37,284 nucleotides of DNA from Candidatus Rokuibacteriota bacterium (lineage in GTDB: Bacteria > Bacteroidota > Bacteroidia > Flavobacteriales > Flavobacteriaceae), in NCBI GenBank assembly GCA_900299425.1, contig OMJU01000142.1, positions 1 to 37,284 on the forward strand, given 5' to 3'. Below are positions 16,709-25,013 of the stretch, one piece after another (the stretch's first letter is position 1; every line of letters begins with the position of its first letter). The translations under genes and the position numbers were made by a program. The notes under the pieces are model-generated. The model made no database searches. It saw only the letters and a program-made list of their open reading frames with translations, and was not told the origin of the DNA.

Positions 16709-18121
16709 TTATTGGATTTTTTCTAAAAGTACAACATTTTCTACATGATGTGTCTGTGGGAACATGTCCACGGCCCTCGACTTAACCACCTTGTAGTGCT
16801 CCTTCATAAGTGCCAAATCTCTTGCTTGAGTCGCACTATTGCAGCTCACATAGACAATCCGTGGGGCCCCAAGTGCGATGAGTTGGTCCACCACCGATTT
16901 GTGCATGCCATCTCGCGGCGGATCAGTGATCACAACATCGGCTTTACCGTGTTTGGCGATAAAATTCTTATCAAACAGCTCTTTCATATCGCCCACAAAA
17001 AACTGAGCGTTCTCAATATGGTTACGCTGGGCATTTTCTTTAGCGGCTTGAATCGCGTCTGAAACGGACTCGATGCCCACGACCCATTTAGCCTCTGCCG
17101 CCAAATATTGGGCAATAGTACCTGTTCCTGTATATAAATCATATACGCCTTGCCCTCCTGTAAGTCCGGCAAATTCCTTGACAATATTGTAAAGGCCTAT
17201 GGCTTGTTTTGAATTAGTCTGATAAAAGGACTTGGCATTGATGCGAAAACGCAGGTTACCCATTGCTTCTTCGATATAATCCTTGCCCTGATAAACCTCA
17301 ATGTCCTGATCGTAAAGTGTATCATTTGCTTTTTGGTTGATCACATAAAGCAAGGAATTTACCTCGGGGAAGGCCTCGGCCACTGATTTTAGGAGTAGGT
17401 CTCTAAGCGGGCCTGGATTCTCATAAAACTGAATAAGAACCATCCATTGACCGAGAGTTGTGTTGCGCAGCATCAAAGTGCGCAAATGTCCGGTTTGGGC
17501 GCGAGGATCAAAGAAGATTAAGTCTAGTTCTTGAGCCTTATGCTTGATAAAATCGCGAATTTCATTTCCTTTAGCGTCTTGTAAGTGACATTCTTTGAGG
17601 TCTAAGATTTTATCCCAAAACCCCGGAATATGGAAGCCTAAAGCATTTCTATTGTCGATTACCTGATCAGACTCTATTTGGGCTCTGGTTAACCATTTCT
17701 GGCTGCTGAAGGAATACTCCATTTTATTGCGGTAATAAAACTGATCAGGAGCGCCTAGAATAGGCAATACTTCTTCTGGGGTTATACCCCCAATGCGCTT
17801 TAAATGATCTTGGACTTCTTTGTTTTTGTAAAAAAGTTGCTTTTGGTAGTCCATATGCTGCCACTTGCATCCGCCACAGACCCCAAAATGAGGGCAGATC
17901 GCTGGTACACGATCCTTTGAGTATTCATGAAATTCTATGGCTGTAGCTTCGAAATAAGCCTTCCGCTGTTTCGTGGTTTGCACCGTGACAACATCACCTG
18001 GAATTGCATTATTAATAAATAACACACGGCCATCGGGCGCTTTGGCTACAGCCTTTCCTTTGGCCCCTGCATCTTGGACGCGAACCTCGGTAAATATTTT
18101 TCGATTTGATCGTTTACCCAT
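16709..18121 (-). CDS. rlmD: 23S rRNA (uracil-5-)-methyltransferase RlmD
   Basis: This 470-residue RNA methyltransferase makes 5-methyluridine, U1939 in E. coli 23S rRNA. It starts with a TRAM domain (about residues 8-62). Cys76, Cys82, Cys85 and Cys178 occupy the four positions that bind a [4Fe-4S] cluster. The SAM-binding motif is DLYTGTGTIAQYLA, and the catalytic nucleophile is Cys427 in YVSCNSAT, with Glu461 in HHVENV as general base. A longer frame reaches 18166, but the family start MGKRSNRK corresponds to the ATG at 18121, four nt after a TACTTTTG element. In some bacteria the homologue (RlmCD) modifies two sites, so target assignment is by similarity only. It leads a three-gene operon. 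Confidence 0.95.
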   Translation of the reverse strand: MGKRSNRKIFTEVRVQDAGAKGKAVAKAPDGRVLFINNAIPGDVVTVQTTKQRKAYFEATAIEFHEYSKDRVPAICPHFGVCGGCKWQHMDYQKQLFYKNKEVQDHLKRIGGITPEEVLPILGAPDQFYYRNKMEYSFSSQKWLTRAQIESDQVIDNRNALGFHIPGFWDKILDLKECHLQDAKGNEIRDFIKHKAQELDLIFFDPRAQTGHLRTLMLRNTTLGQWMVLIQFYENPGPLRDLLLKSVAEAFPEVNSLLYVINQKANDTLYDQDIEVYQGKDYIEEAMGNLRFRINAKSFYQTNSKQAIGLYNIVKEFAGLTGGQGVYDLYTGTGTIAQYLAAEAKWVVGIESVSDAIQAAKENAQRNHIENAQFFVGDMKELFDKNFIAKHGKADVVITDPPRDGMHKSVVDQLIALGAPRIVYVSCNSATQARDLALMKEHYKVVKSRAVDMFPQTHHVENVVLLEKIQ

Positions 18122-18125
18122 GACA

Positions 18126-18133
18126 CAAAAGTA
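18126..18133 (-). promoter_or_regulatory. Candidate -7 promoter element (TACTTTTG) immediately before rlmD
   Basis: On the minus strand TACTTTTG is followed by only TGTC before the ATG at 18121. If it is the real -7 box, transcription would begin at or within a few bases of the start codon, giving a leaderless or nearly leaderless mRNA. The -33 region is weak. Confidence 0.45.
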
Positions 18134-18231
18134 ATTGCTTTCCGAGAATTTCAGGGCAAAATTCATTATTTTGCAAGTCCAATAGTCTCACAAATACAAA
18201 GACTTTATCGAATATTTTAACCAGTACAATT

Positions 18232-19509
18232 ATGCAAGAGCGTCAATCTTCTAACGCACAGTCCTATATAGATCTTGAAGATCGCTACGGAGCCCATAAT
18301 TATCATCCATTGCCTGTAGTTTTAGAAAAAGGCGAAGGGGTATATGTTTGGGATGTAGACGGTAAAAAGTATTACGATTTTCTTTCGGCTTATTCTGCGG
18401 TTAACCAGGGGCATTGTCATCCAAGGATTATTAAGGCCCTCACGGACCAAAGTCAACAGTTGACTTTGACCTCACGTGCTTTTTATAATAACGTTTTGGG
18501 TACCTATGAAAAATACATGTCAGAATATTTCAAATTCGATATGATTTTACCTATGAATACGGGCGCTGAAGCAGTGGAAACAGCGGTTAAGATTGCGCGA
18601 CGCTGGGCGTATGAGAAAAAAGGGATCCTAGAGAATCAGGCACAGATTGTTGTTTGTAAGAACAACTTTCACGGACGCACGACGACAGTAATTTCTTTTT
18701 CTAATGATGAAGGTGCCAGAAAAAACTTCGGTCCATTTACTGCTGGTTTTATACAAGTCCCTTACAGTGACGAGGTAGCTCTAGAAGAAGTCTTTAAAGC
18801 TAATCCCAATGTGGCAGCATTTCTTGTGGAACCCATTCAAGGGGAAGCAGGAGTTTATGTGCCCGCTGAAGGGTTTTTAGCTAAAGCACGCGCACTATGT
18901 GATGCACATAATGTTTTGATGATTTGCGATGAGATACAAACAGGAATTGCCCGTACGGGTAAATTACTGGCCTCTTGTGGCAATTGTAGCTGCCCTAATC
19001 GCGATTGCAGTGATACCCCTGAGGTTAAACCAGATATTTTGATTCTAGGGAAAGCCATCAGTGGAGGAGCTTATCCTGTTTCGGCAGTACTGGCTAATAA
19101 ACCGATTATGGAAGTGATCACCCCGGGCTCGCATGGATCGACCTTCGGGGGCAACCCAGTTGCTGCAAAAGTCGCCATGGCGGCACTAGATGTAGTTAAG
19201 GATGAGTGTCTCGCCGAAAATGCAAACAAGCTCGGCAACTTGTTTAGGGCCCTGATGCAAGAATATATCGAAGGTTCTGAGGTGGTGCGTCTGGTTCGAG
19301 GAAAAGGTCTTTTGAATGCCATTGTAATTAACGACAGTGAAGAAAGCGATACAGCTTGGAATATATGTTTGCGCCTGAGAGATCACGGGCTTTTGGCCAA
19401 ACCAACCCATGGTAACATCATCAGATTCGCTCCGCCACTTGTCATGAATGAAATTCAGCTAAGGGAGTGCGTGGACATCATCGTAAAAACACTAAAGGAA
19501 TTTGAATAA
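18232..19509 (+). CDS. rocD: Ornithine--oxo-acid aminotransferase
   Basis: This 425-residue PLP enzyme of class III aminotransferases converts ornithine and 2-oxoglutarate to glutamate-5-semialdehyde and glutamate, linking arginine breakdown to proline. Visible signatures are [51 protein letters not shown] and the PLP-binding [10 protein letters not shown] with Lys274. The protein is about 20 residues longer than bacterial relatives because of an insert with four cysteines (Cys249, Cys252, Cys254, Cys259) between the DEIQTG strand and the PLP lysine. It is monocistronic, with its own terminator. No ArgR-type operator was recognised. Confidence 0.97.
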   Translation: MQERQSSNAQSYIDLEDRYGAHNYHPLPVVLEKGEGVYVWDVDGKKYYDFLSAYSAVNQGHCHPRIIKALTDQSQQLTLTSRAFYNNVLGTYEKYMSEYFKFDMILPMNTGAEAVETAVKIARRWAYEKKGILENQAQIVVCKNNFHGRTTTVISFSNDEGARKNFGPFTAGFIQVPYSDEVALEEVFKANPNVAAFLVEPIQGEAGVYVPAEGFLAKARALCDAHNVLMICDEIQTGIARTGKLLASCGNCSCPNRDCSDTPEVKPDILILGKAISGGAYPVSAVLANKPIMEVITPGSHGSTFGGNPVAAKVAMAALDVVKDECLAENANKLGNLFRALMQEYIEGSEVVRLVRGKGLLNAIVINDSEESDTAWNICLRLRDHGLLAKPTHGNIIRFAPPLVMNEIQLRECVDIIVKTLKEFE

Positions 19510-19536
19510 AAAAGACCCCTGTTAGGCGGTCTTTTA
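19508..19536 (+). terminator. Rho-independent terminator of rocD
   Basis: AAAAGACC and GGTCTTTT form a stem whose inner CCT/AGG pairs close a short loop, with one bulged base, followed by a U-run. It starts at the rocD stop codon. Confidence 0.85.
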
Positions 19537-19798
19537 CATTGTAATTAATTGAAAAACGGAATTGCTTAACGATTCATAACGGACATCTTGTACGAGACAA
19601 CGCCGTCGTTTTCGGTTACAAATGTTATTATGCCTTGTTTTACGTAAGTATTTTCTTATAACTGTGGCCGATGTTTGTAAAATTATTTTTCAGATTCAGA
19701 AGGCTTTAAGCTCTAATTAAGTTCATTATAAAGAACAATGGTCGCATTTGTCAAAGAACAAAACGCTTTTGTTTTAGTGACCAAATAAAATCCGTAAT
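19537..19798. other. Intergenic region between rocD and the Smr gene, no gene seen
   Basis: The whole gap between rocD and the Smr gene is 320 nt, the longest in the window. It holds the rocD terminator at the left and a promoter-like element at the right. Between them the sequence is AT-rich with no long open frame on either strand, no strong inverted repeat and no tRNA or riboswitch fold that I could recognise. It may hold regulatory sites for the Smr gene. Confidence 0.6.
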
Positions 19799-19806
19799 TA
19801 ACTTTG
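19777..19806 (+). promoter_or_regulatory. Candidate promoter for the Smr-domain gene (GTG-N19-TAACTTTG)
   Basis: TAACTTTG at 19799-19806 matches TANNTTTG exactly, and a TTG-like GTG lies 19 nt upstream, the usual flavobacterial spacing. It lies 23 nt before the ATG at 19830. Confidence 0.6.
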
Positions 19807-19829
19807 CAAGATTTATATACAAGAGGTTC

Positions 19830-20381
19830 ATGGCGACAAACAAAATTCAAATAGGGGATCACGTCTCAGCGATTAATGAGGCTTTATCTGGGGTTGTTAT
19901 TTCAGTAGGCACAGAAATAACTGTAGAAACTAAGGAAGGGTTTCCCATAAAATTTGCCCCAGAAGATCTCGTGGTTGAACCCAAAAAATGGTTAGCTGCC
20001 CAAGACCTCAGTGGTATGCATCAGAAAAAAGCTTCGGACAACATTATAAAAACACCGAAAAAAAGTAAACCAAGAGAAAAATCAGGGCCACCACCAATGA
20101 TTGTCGACTTACATATCGAGAAACTGGCAAATAATCCAGAGCGCCTTGATCCATGGCACATTCTAGATTTTCAAATAGATGCTGCGAGAAATCAACTCGA
20201 GTGGGCCCTGAGTAAAAGAAAGCAGCGTATCGTTTTTATCCACGGCATAGGAGAGGGGGTACTAAAAGCTGAACTAGAAACCTTATTTAGACGGTACGAA
20301 GAGATAAGATTTTACCCCGCAGACCCTGTAGAATTTGGTGCAGGAGCCATCGAGGTTTATCGATTACAAAACTCTAGGTAG
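19830..20381 (+). CDS. Smr-domain protein
   Basis: This 183-residue protein has a small N-terminal beta domain (about residues 1-55), a Lys/Pro-rich linker (65-87), and a C-terminal Smr domain with the two signature motifs DLHIEKL (about 92) and HGIGEGVL (about 139). Smr domains are found at the end of MutS2 and as stand-alone nucleases acting on DNA or RNA. No MutS ATPase is present here. The linker and the isolated domain favour a role in nucleic-acid cleavage, possibly on stalled ribosomes or branched DNA, but the substrate cannot be told. The gene is monocistronic and converges on the lipoprotein gene. Confidence 0.9.
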   Translation: MATNKIQIGDHVSAINEALSGVVISVGTEITVETKEGFPIKFAPEDLVVEPKKWLAAQDLSGMHQKKASDNIIKTPKKSKPREKSGPPPMIVDLHIEKLANNPERLDPWHILDFQIDAARNQLEWALSKRKQRIVFIHGIGEGVLKAELETLFRRYEEIRFYPADPVEFGAGAIEVYRLQNSR

Positions 20382-20387
20382 TGATTT

Positions 20388-20412
20388 AATCCTAAGACAA
20401 GCGGATTAGGAT
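20388..20412. terminator. Weak hairpin between convergent Smr and lipoprotein genes
   Basis: ATCCTAA pairs with TTAGGAT across a 10-nt loop in the 37-nt gap between the two stop codons. There is no U-run on either side, so it is at best a weak or Rho-assisted terminator. Confidence 0.3.
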
Positions 20413-20418
20413 AGGGCA

Positions 20419-21333
20419 TTAATCGCGAACAGGAGTCTGGGTGATGGTGCTGGTCAAGAAGTTTGGCAATGAACCCATAAACAATACTTCTTTAATCACC
20501 TCACGACCTGATGCCGTAAGCACTAAATCAAAGAGCGTTAAATCAATACTGCTTACTACTTGATAATCGTGTTCGCGATAAAATGGCTGAGGGGTAATCA
20601 AGCTTATTTCTGAATTTAAATAATCAGGCCCTACACTCGGGTCGGTAAAATCATTAGTTGGGTCTAAATCTCCATTTAAATCCTCGTCAATGGTCAATAT
20701 ACCATCTCCGTCGTCATCATTATCTAGATAATTTGGAATACCATCTTCATCCGTATCTAATGGATTCGTGAGTGGGTTATTATCTCCGTCGGTATTGAAT
20801 GCATCTAGTTCAAACGCGGTAGGGACATTATCACCGTCGTCATCAAAATCCAAATAATCAAAAAGTCCGTCGTTATCAGTATCCTGATCTAGCGGTAATT
20901 CGTCATCTGTTGCGATACCATCTAAATCATCCTTATTGACCACTACCAAAAGCTCTGCACGACCAGAAACGGCGGTGTATTGTTCTACCACATTAGGCGT
21001 AGTGGGTGGAATCGCAGAACAAAAATACTCTGGACCAGCGGAAGCGTCGAAAATTCTATAGGCCACTTCATTACTTCCTCCCTCAAGATCATAACTCAAA
21101 ATGCCTGCACTGAGTAAATTATTGAGATTTATGGTTAAATCAGCCAAAACCGCTTCTGTACCAGAACTATTGCGCACATAAAAAAGGATACTTTGGTCGG
21201 AATCACAATAGGACAAAGGTTGATTATCAAAGTCAAAGGATTGAACCGCTACATCCCCATCATCACAAGCCGTGATCGATATAAGCCCTAAGAGCAAGAA
21301 CAAAACTGTTCTGTATGCTGATATTCTTTTCAT
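20419..21333 (-). CDS. Lipoprotein with thrombospondin type 3-like calcium-binding repeats
   Basis: This 304-residue protein has a lipoprotein signal (lipobox SITAC, Cys about residue 23), an N-terminal beta-rich region (about 24-140), then a run of Asp-rich repeats of the form DxDxDGxxDYxDxDDDGD (about 148-225), which bind Ca2+ in thrombospondin type 3 and related proteins. The last 60 residues form a conserved-looking tail. It is likely displayed on the outer membrane, stiffened by calcium from seawater. It stands between convergent Smr and divergent cysteine desulfurase genes. It has no enzymatic motif, and the specific role is unknown. Confidence 0.85.
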   Translation of the reverse strand: MKRISAYRTVLFLLLGLISITACDDGDVAVQSFDFDNQPLSYCDSDQSILFYVRNSSGTEAVLADLTINLNNLLSAGILSYDLEGGSNEVAYRIFDASAGPEYFCSAIPPTTPNVVEQYTAVSGRAELLVVVNKDDLDGIATDDELPLDQDTDNDGLFDYLDFDDDGDNVPTAFELDAFNTDGDNNPLTNPLDTDEDGIPNYLDNDDDGDGILTIDEDLNGDLDPTNDFTDPSVGPDYLNSEISLITPQPFYREHDYQVVSSIDLTLFDLVLTASGREVIKEVLFMGSLPNFLTSTITQTPVRD

Positions 21334-21368
21334 CTTAACAAAGTAACAGAAAATCGAGAAAATGATTA

Positions 21369-21397
21369 TTGGTTATTGGGTGAATATTTTATTTTTG
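21369..21397 (+). promoter_or_regulatory. Candidate promoter for the cysteine desulfurase gene (TTG-N18-TATTTTTG)
   Basis: A TTG at 21369-21371 and TATTTTTG at 21390-21397 are separated by 18 nt, an almost ideal Bacteroidota promoter, 16 nt upstream of the ATG at 21414. Confidence 0.65.
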
Positions 21398-21413
21398 AAA
21401 CAAATAACAACTG

Positions 21414-22568
21414 ATGCCCAAAGTATATTTGGATAACGCAGCGACCACGGCGTTAAGACCGGAAGTGGTGGCAACCATGACAGAAGTTTTGCAAAATGAA
21501 TACGGCAATCCTTCATCTACACACAATGTTGGTCAATCGTCCAAGGCCATTTTAGAGCAGTGTCGCAAGGATATCGCTAAATTGTTCAATGCCCATCCGG
21601 GAGAAATTATTTTTACCTCTGGTGGCACTGAAGCCGATAATTTAATTCTAAGAGGGGCTGTTCGTGATTTAGGCATTCAAGTTTTGATTACCAGTCCAAT
21701 AGAACACCACGCGGTTTTACACACGGCGGAAGCTTTGGCTGATGAATACAAGATCGCTTTAGAATTAGTCACTATTGATCAATCAGGAGCTGTTAATCTA
21801 TCATATTTAGAAGACTTACTTAAAAAATATCAAGGTCAAAAAATTCTTGTGAGTCTGATGCACGTCAACAATGAAATCGGCGTGATTCTTCCTCTAAAAA
21901 AAGTGGCTGAGATGTGTCAGCAATACGGGGCGTTATTGCACAGTGATACGGTACAATCGATAGGACACTACAATATCGATTTTGCCGATATTCCAGTGGA
22001 TTTTGCTGCCGTGGCAGCTCATAAGTTTCACGGTCCCAAAGGCGTAGGATTTGCCTTTATCAGAAAAGGCTCGGGATTAAACCCCATGATCCTCGGTGGC
22101 GGTCAAGAACGAGGGATGCGTGCTGGAACAGAACCTGTCTATGCAGTTGCCGGTATGAATACAGCCCTTAAATACGCTTACCAGCACCTAGATAAAGAAG
22201 CTACATACGTACTGTCGCTTAAAAAGCGCTTTATACAGGGACTTTCAGCATTAAAAGGGGTCCGGCTCAATGGAGGATGTGGTGATCTGCAAAACAGCAC
22301 TTATACTTTGGTCAATGTCGGCCTACCCATCGATGCCGCTCAATCGGCTATGCTGCTCTTTCAACTCGATTTGAAAGGCGTGGCCTGCTCACAAGGTAGT
22401 GCGTGTCAAAGCGGGATCAGTAGCGGATCTCACGTATTGCAAGCTTTGGATAAAGTTGGGGTACCCATGATGCCGAGTCTGAGATTCTCGTTTTCTATGT
22501 TCAACACGCCTGAGGATATTGACTTCGCCCTAGAAAGCCTTAAATCACTTTTAGAAACCAGCGCTTAG
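21414..22568 (+). CDS. Cysteine desulfurase (NifS/IscS type)
   Basis: This 384-residue PLP enzyme removes sulfur from cysteine as a persulfide for Fe-S cluster or thiocofactor assembly. Visible features are the N-terminal YLDNAATT, FTSGGTEADN, the PLP lysine Lys204 in AAHKFHGPKG, and the catalytic loop CSQGSACQSG, where Cys331 in the GSAC position is the persulfide carrier. Length and the xGSAC loop place it in the class I (IscS/NifS) group rather than SufS. No iscU, sufU or scaffold gene is adjacent, so its partner is encoded elsewhere. Its last 18 nt overlap the end of the convergent TonB receptor gene. The sub-type is uncertain, so no gene symbol is given. Confidence 0.95.
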   Translation: MPKVYLDNAATTALRPEVVATMTEVLQNEYGNPSSTHNVGQSSKAILEQCRKDIAKLFNAHPGEIIFTSGGTEADNLILRGAVRDLGIQVLITSPIEHHAVLHTAEALADEYKIALELVTIDQSGAVNLSYLEDLLKKYQGQKILVSLMHVNNEIGVILPLKKVAEMCQQYGALLHSDTVQSIGHYNIDFADIPVDFAAVAAHKFHGPKGVGFAFIRKGSGLNPMILGGGQERGMRAGTEPVYAVAGMNTALKYAYQHLDKEATYVLSLKKRFIQGLSALKGVRLNGGCGDLQNSTYTLVNVGLPIDAAQSAMLLFQLDLKGVACSQGSACQSGISSGSHVLQALDKVGVPMMPSLRFSFSMFNTPEDIDFALESLKSLLETSA

Positions 22569-25013
22569 CTTGAGGTTAAAAATTCGCGGAGTAAGAAAAT
22601 TAGGAATGGCGTACTGTACTTTGGTATAAACATCCCGCACAAAGGTGTTTGTGATGGAGTTTTGTACGTCAAAAATGTTGAAAATTTCTACACCTACTGA
22701 AAAGTCTTTAAAGTTCGAGAATAACCCTTGCCCAGGTTTTTTATCATGCACTAAATCATAACTGATTCCTAAGTCAGCACGCTTATAATCAGGCAATCGA
22801 GTCTGAAAATCATACGGATCGGCATAACTCGGGGAGCCTCCGGGAAGACCCGTGTTGTAGACCATATTGAGATACATCTTCAGATCAGGCATTACAGGTA
22901 CATAATCCTGGAACAAGACCCCAAACTTTAAACGCTGATCAGTAGGGCGAAAAATATATCCTCGATCGTCAATGTTTTCTTCGGTTTTTAAGTAGCCAAA
23001 GCTCACCCAAGACTCCGTGCCCGGCACAAATTCTCCAGCCAAACGCATATCTAGCCCATAAGCATATGCAACGGCGTTATTGTTTGCGGCATAACGCAAA
23101 CGAACATTTTCTAAGGTGTAAGGATTGACATCGGTGAGACTTTTGTAAAAGACTTCAGAGTTCAGGGTAAAAGGTCGTTCCCAAAGATTAAAACTATAAT
23201 CATGACCGAGCACGAAGTGGATGGATTGCTGGGCTTTAACCTCAGGAACCACCAGGCTTTGTCTATTTCTCAATTCTCTGTAAAAAGGAGGCTGGTGGTA
23301 GACGCCGACACTGAGTCGAAACAGTTGGTCCTTTGGGCCAAAAGGTTTAAAACTCATTTGTGCTCTGGGACTAAAAACGGTTTGTGTAACTGCTGGATTA
23401 ACGCCATCATTGACCTGCCAATTATGGGTACGCACCCCGGCATTTAAATAAAGTTCTCCGTTATTCCATTCATCGCGATAACTCCACATCGCAAATCCAG
23501 AAATACGCGAAATTTCCACGTCGTTTTCACCACTGCTGGCATTAAAAGGCACAATAGGGCTGTCATAAACCTCATAAGGCTGATTGTTCTGGAAATCCAC
23601 GAGTGGGGGTCGAATCGAAAAGCCTGCAGAATCGATGATTTCATATTCAGAAACTCGATCCTTGATACGTTCACTTGTATACTTTACCCCGTATTCAACT
23701 TGATGCGCCCCTGACTGAATTTGCCCTCGATGATTGATATTTACGATCAGGGCCTCCAAATCGTTTCGGGCATGAGTAAGCTGACTCCCGATACCTTCAG
23801 AAAATTCCACATCGCCCAAGTTTTCATCACCGATACTCGTATTGACTTCACCTAATCGATACTGGGCCAAAATATCGTAGTGCTCTTGCTCAGCCGTTTG
23901 GTAAGCCGAAGCCATCCACTTAGTGGTGAAATTATCTGAGACCACGTAAGTCGCCTTAAATGTTCCAAAAACAGTGCGATATTGATCGACCTCTTGTCCC
24001 TCATAAAAGACTAAAAGGGCCCGCGGGTCTTGAATCGTACCAAAGTTCGTTTGGCGCGTCAGGGGCTCGTATTGATAATCGTTAATCGAGGCCGTACCGA
24101 GAAACCCGAGTTCAAGTTTGTTAGAAACCTTATAAGTCAAATAGGATTGTAGATCTGTAAAGCGCGGACGAAAGTTAGTTTCAGTCTCTTTGGCGTTGAC
24201 AAAAAGACTGTTATCGCGATAACGCACGCTGCCCAGGGCTGTAAAGCGACCATCTTCGGATTTATCGCCCAATGTGATCTGGCCACCCAGCAAACTCAGA
24301 TCGACCGAAGCTTCAAAATCTGTGGGGCGACGATAAGTAATATCTAATACAGAGGAGAGTTTATCCCCGTATTTTGCCTGAAAACCACCGGCGGAAAAAT
24401 CAACATTGGCGGTCATTTGGCTGTTGACAAAACTAAGACCCTCCTGCTGTCCGCTGCGGATAAGAAACGGGCGGTACACCTCAATTTCATTGACGTAGAC
24501 TAGGTTCTCGTCGTAATTACCCCCGCGCACAGCATACTGAGTACTGAGTTCATTATTCCCGCTCACGCCGGGTAAAGACATCAAGACGGCTTCGACCCCC
24601 GCATTGCCCCCAACCATTTTACGCGCCATTTCTGGTGAAAAGCTCTGAATTCCTTCGATGAGTTTTCGCTTTTTGACGTCCAAAACAAGTTCGCCAAAAA
24701 CCTCAATATCTGACTTCATCACTGGATTAAATTCATAGTCCTCATTCGGGGCTAACGTTAAAGCAAAAGAAAGTGTCTTGAGCGATAAATACGAAAAGGT
24801 AACTGTAATCTTAGTATTTGCTGGGATTTCAAGCACATAAACCCCATTGCGATCGGTCACAACCCCTTGATTCGCGTATGAGACCGTGGCCCCGGAAACC
24901 GTGTTGCCTTGATCGTCAAAAACTATCCCTTTGAGGGTCGCGTTTTGACTTAGCATCGAAAGAGGAAGCGTCAGTAAAACAACAACAAATAGATTTTTAA
25001 GGGATTTAATCAT
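22551..25013 (-). CDS. TonB-dependent outer-membrane receptor with N-terminal carboxypeptidase-regulatory-like domain
   Basis: This 820-residue protein begins with a signal peptide (MIKSLKNLFVVVLLTLPLSML, then SQ), a CarboxypepD_reg-like beta domain (about 24-105), the plug domain (about 120-230, with LPGVSGNNELSTQYAVRGGN), and a large beta-barrel ending in a terminal aromatic residue (LKLSAGF). It takes up an unknown ligand with TonB energy. No SusD partner is present, so a polysaccharide-utilisation role is less likely than siderophore, vitamin or protein-export-related uptake. A longer frame exists, but the ATG at 25013 gives the signal peptide and overlaps the preceding M23 peptidase stop by 8 nt (ATGATTAA), so the two are coupled. 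The 3' end overlaps the cysteine desulfurase gene. Confidence 0.95.
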   Translation of the reverse strand: MIKSLKNLFVVVLLTLPLSMLSQNATLKGIVFDDQGNTVSGATVSYANQGVVTDRNGVYVLEIPANTKITVTFSYLSLKTLSFALTLAPNEDYEFNPVMKSDIEVFGELVLDVKKRKLIEGIQSFSPEMARKMVGGNAGVEAVLMSLPGVSGNNELSTQYAVRGGNYDENLVYVNEIEVYRPFLIRSGQQEGLSFVNSQMTANVDFSAGGFQAKYGDKLSSVLDITYRRPTDFEASVDLSLLGGQITLGDKSEDGRFTALGSVRYRDNSLFVNAKETETNFRPRFTDLQSYLTYKVSNKLELGFLGTASINDYQYEPLTRQTNFGTIQDPRALLVFYEGQEVDQYRTVFGTFKATYVVSDNFTTKWMASAYQTAEQEHYDILAQYRLGEVNTSIGDENLGDVEFSEGIGSQLTHARNDLEALIVNINHRGQIQSGAHQVEYGVKYTSERIKDRVSEYEIIDSAGFSIRPPLVDFQNNQPYEVYDSPIVPFNASSGENDVEISRISGFAMWSYRDEWNNGELYLNAGVRTHNWQVNDGVNPAVTQTVFSPRAQMSFKPFGPKDQLFRLSVGVYHQPPFYRELRNRQSLVVPEVKAQQSIHFVLGHDYSFNLWERPFTLNSEVFYKSLTDVNPYTLENVRLRYAANNNAVAYAYGLDMRLAGEFVPGTESWVSFGYLKTEENIDDRGYIFRPTDQRLKFGVLFQDYVPVMPDLKMYLNMVYNTGLPGGSPSYADPYDFQTRLPDYKRADLGISYDLVHDKKPGQGLFSNFKDFSVGVEIFNIFDVQNSITNTFVRDVYTKVQYAIPNFLTPRIFNLKLSAGF

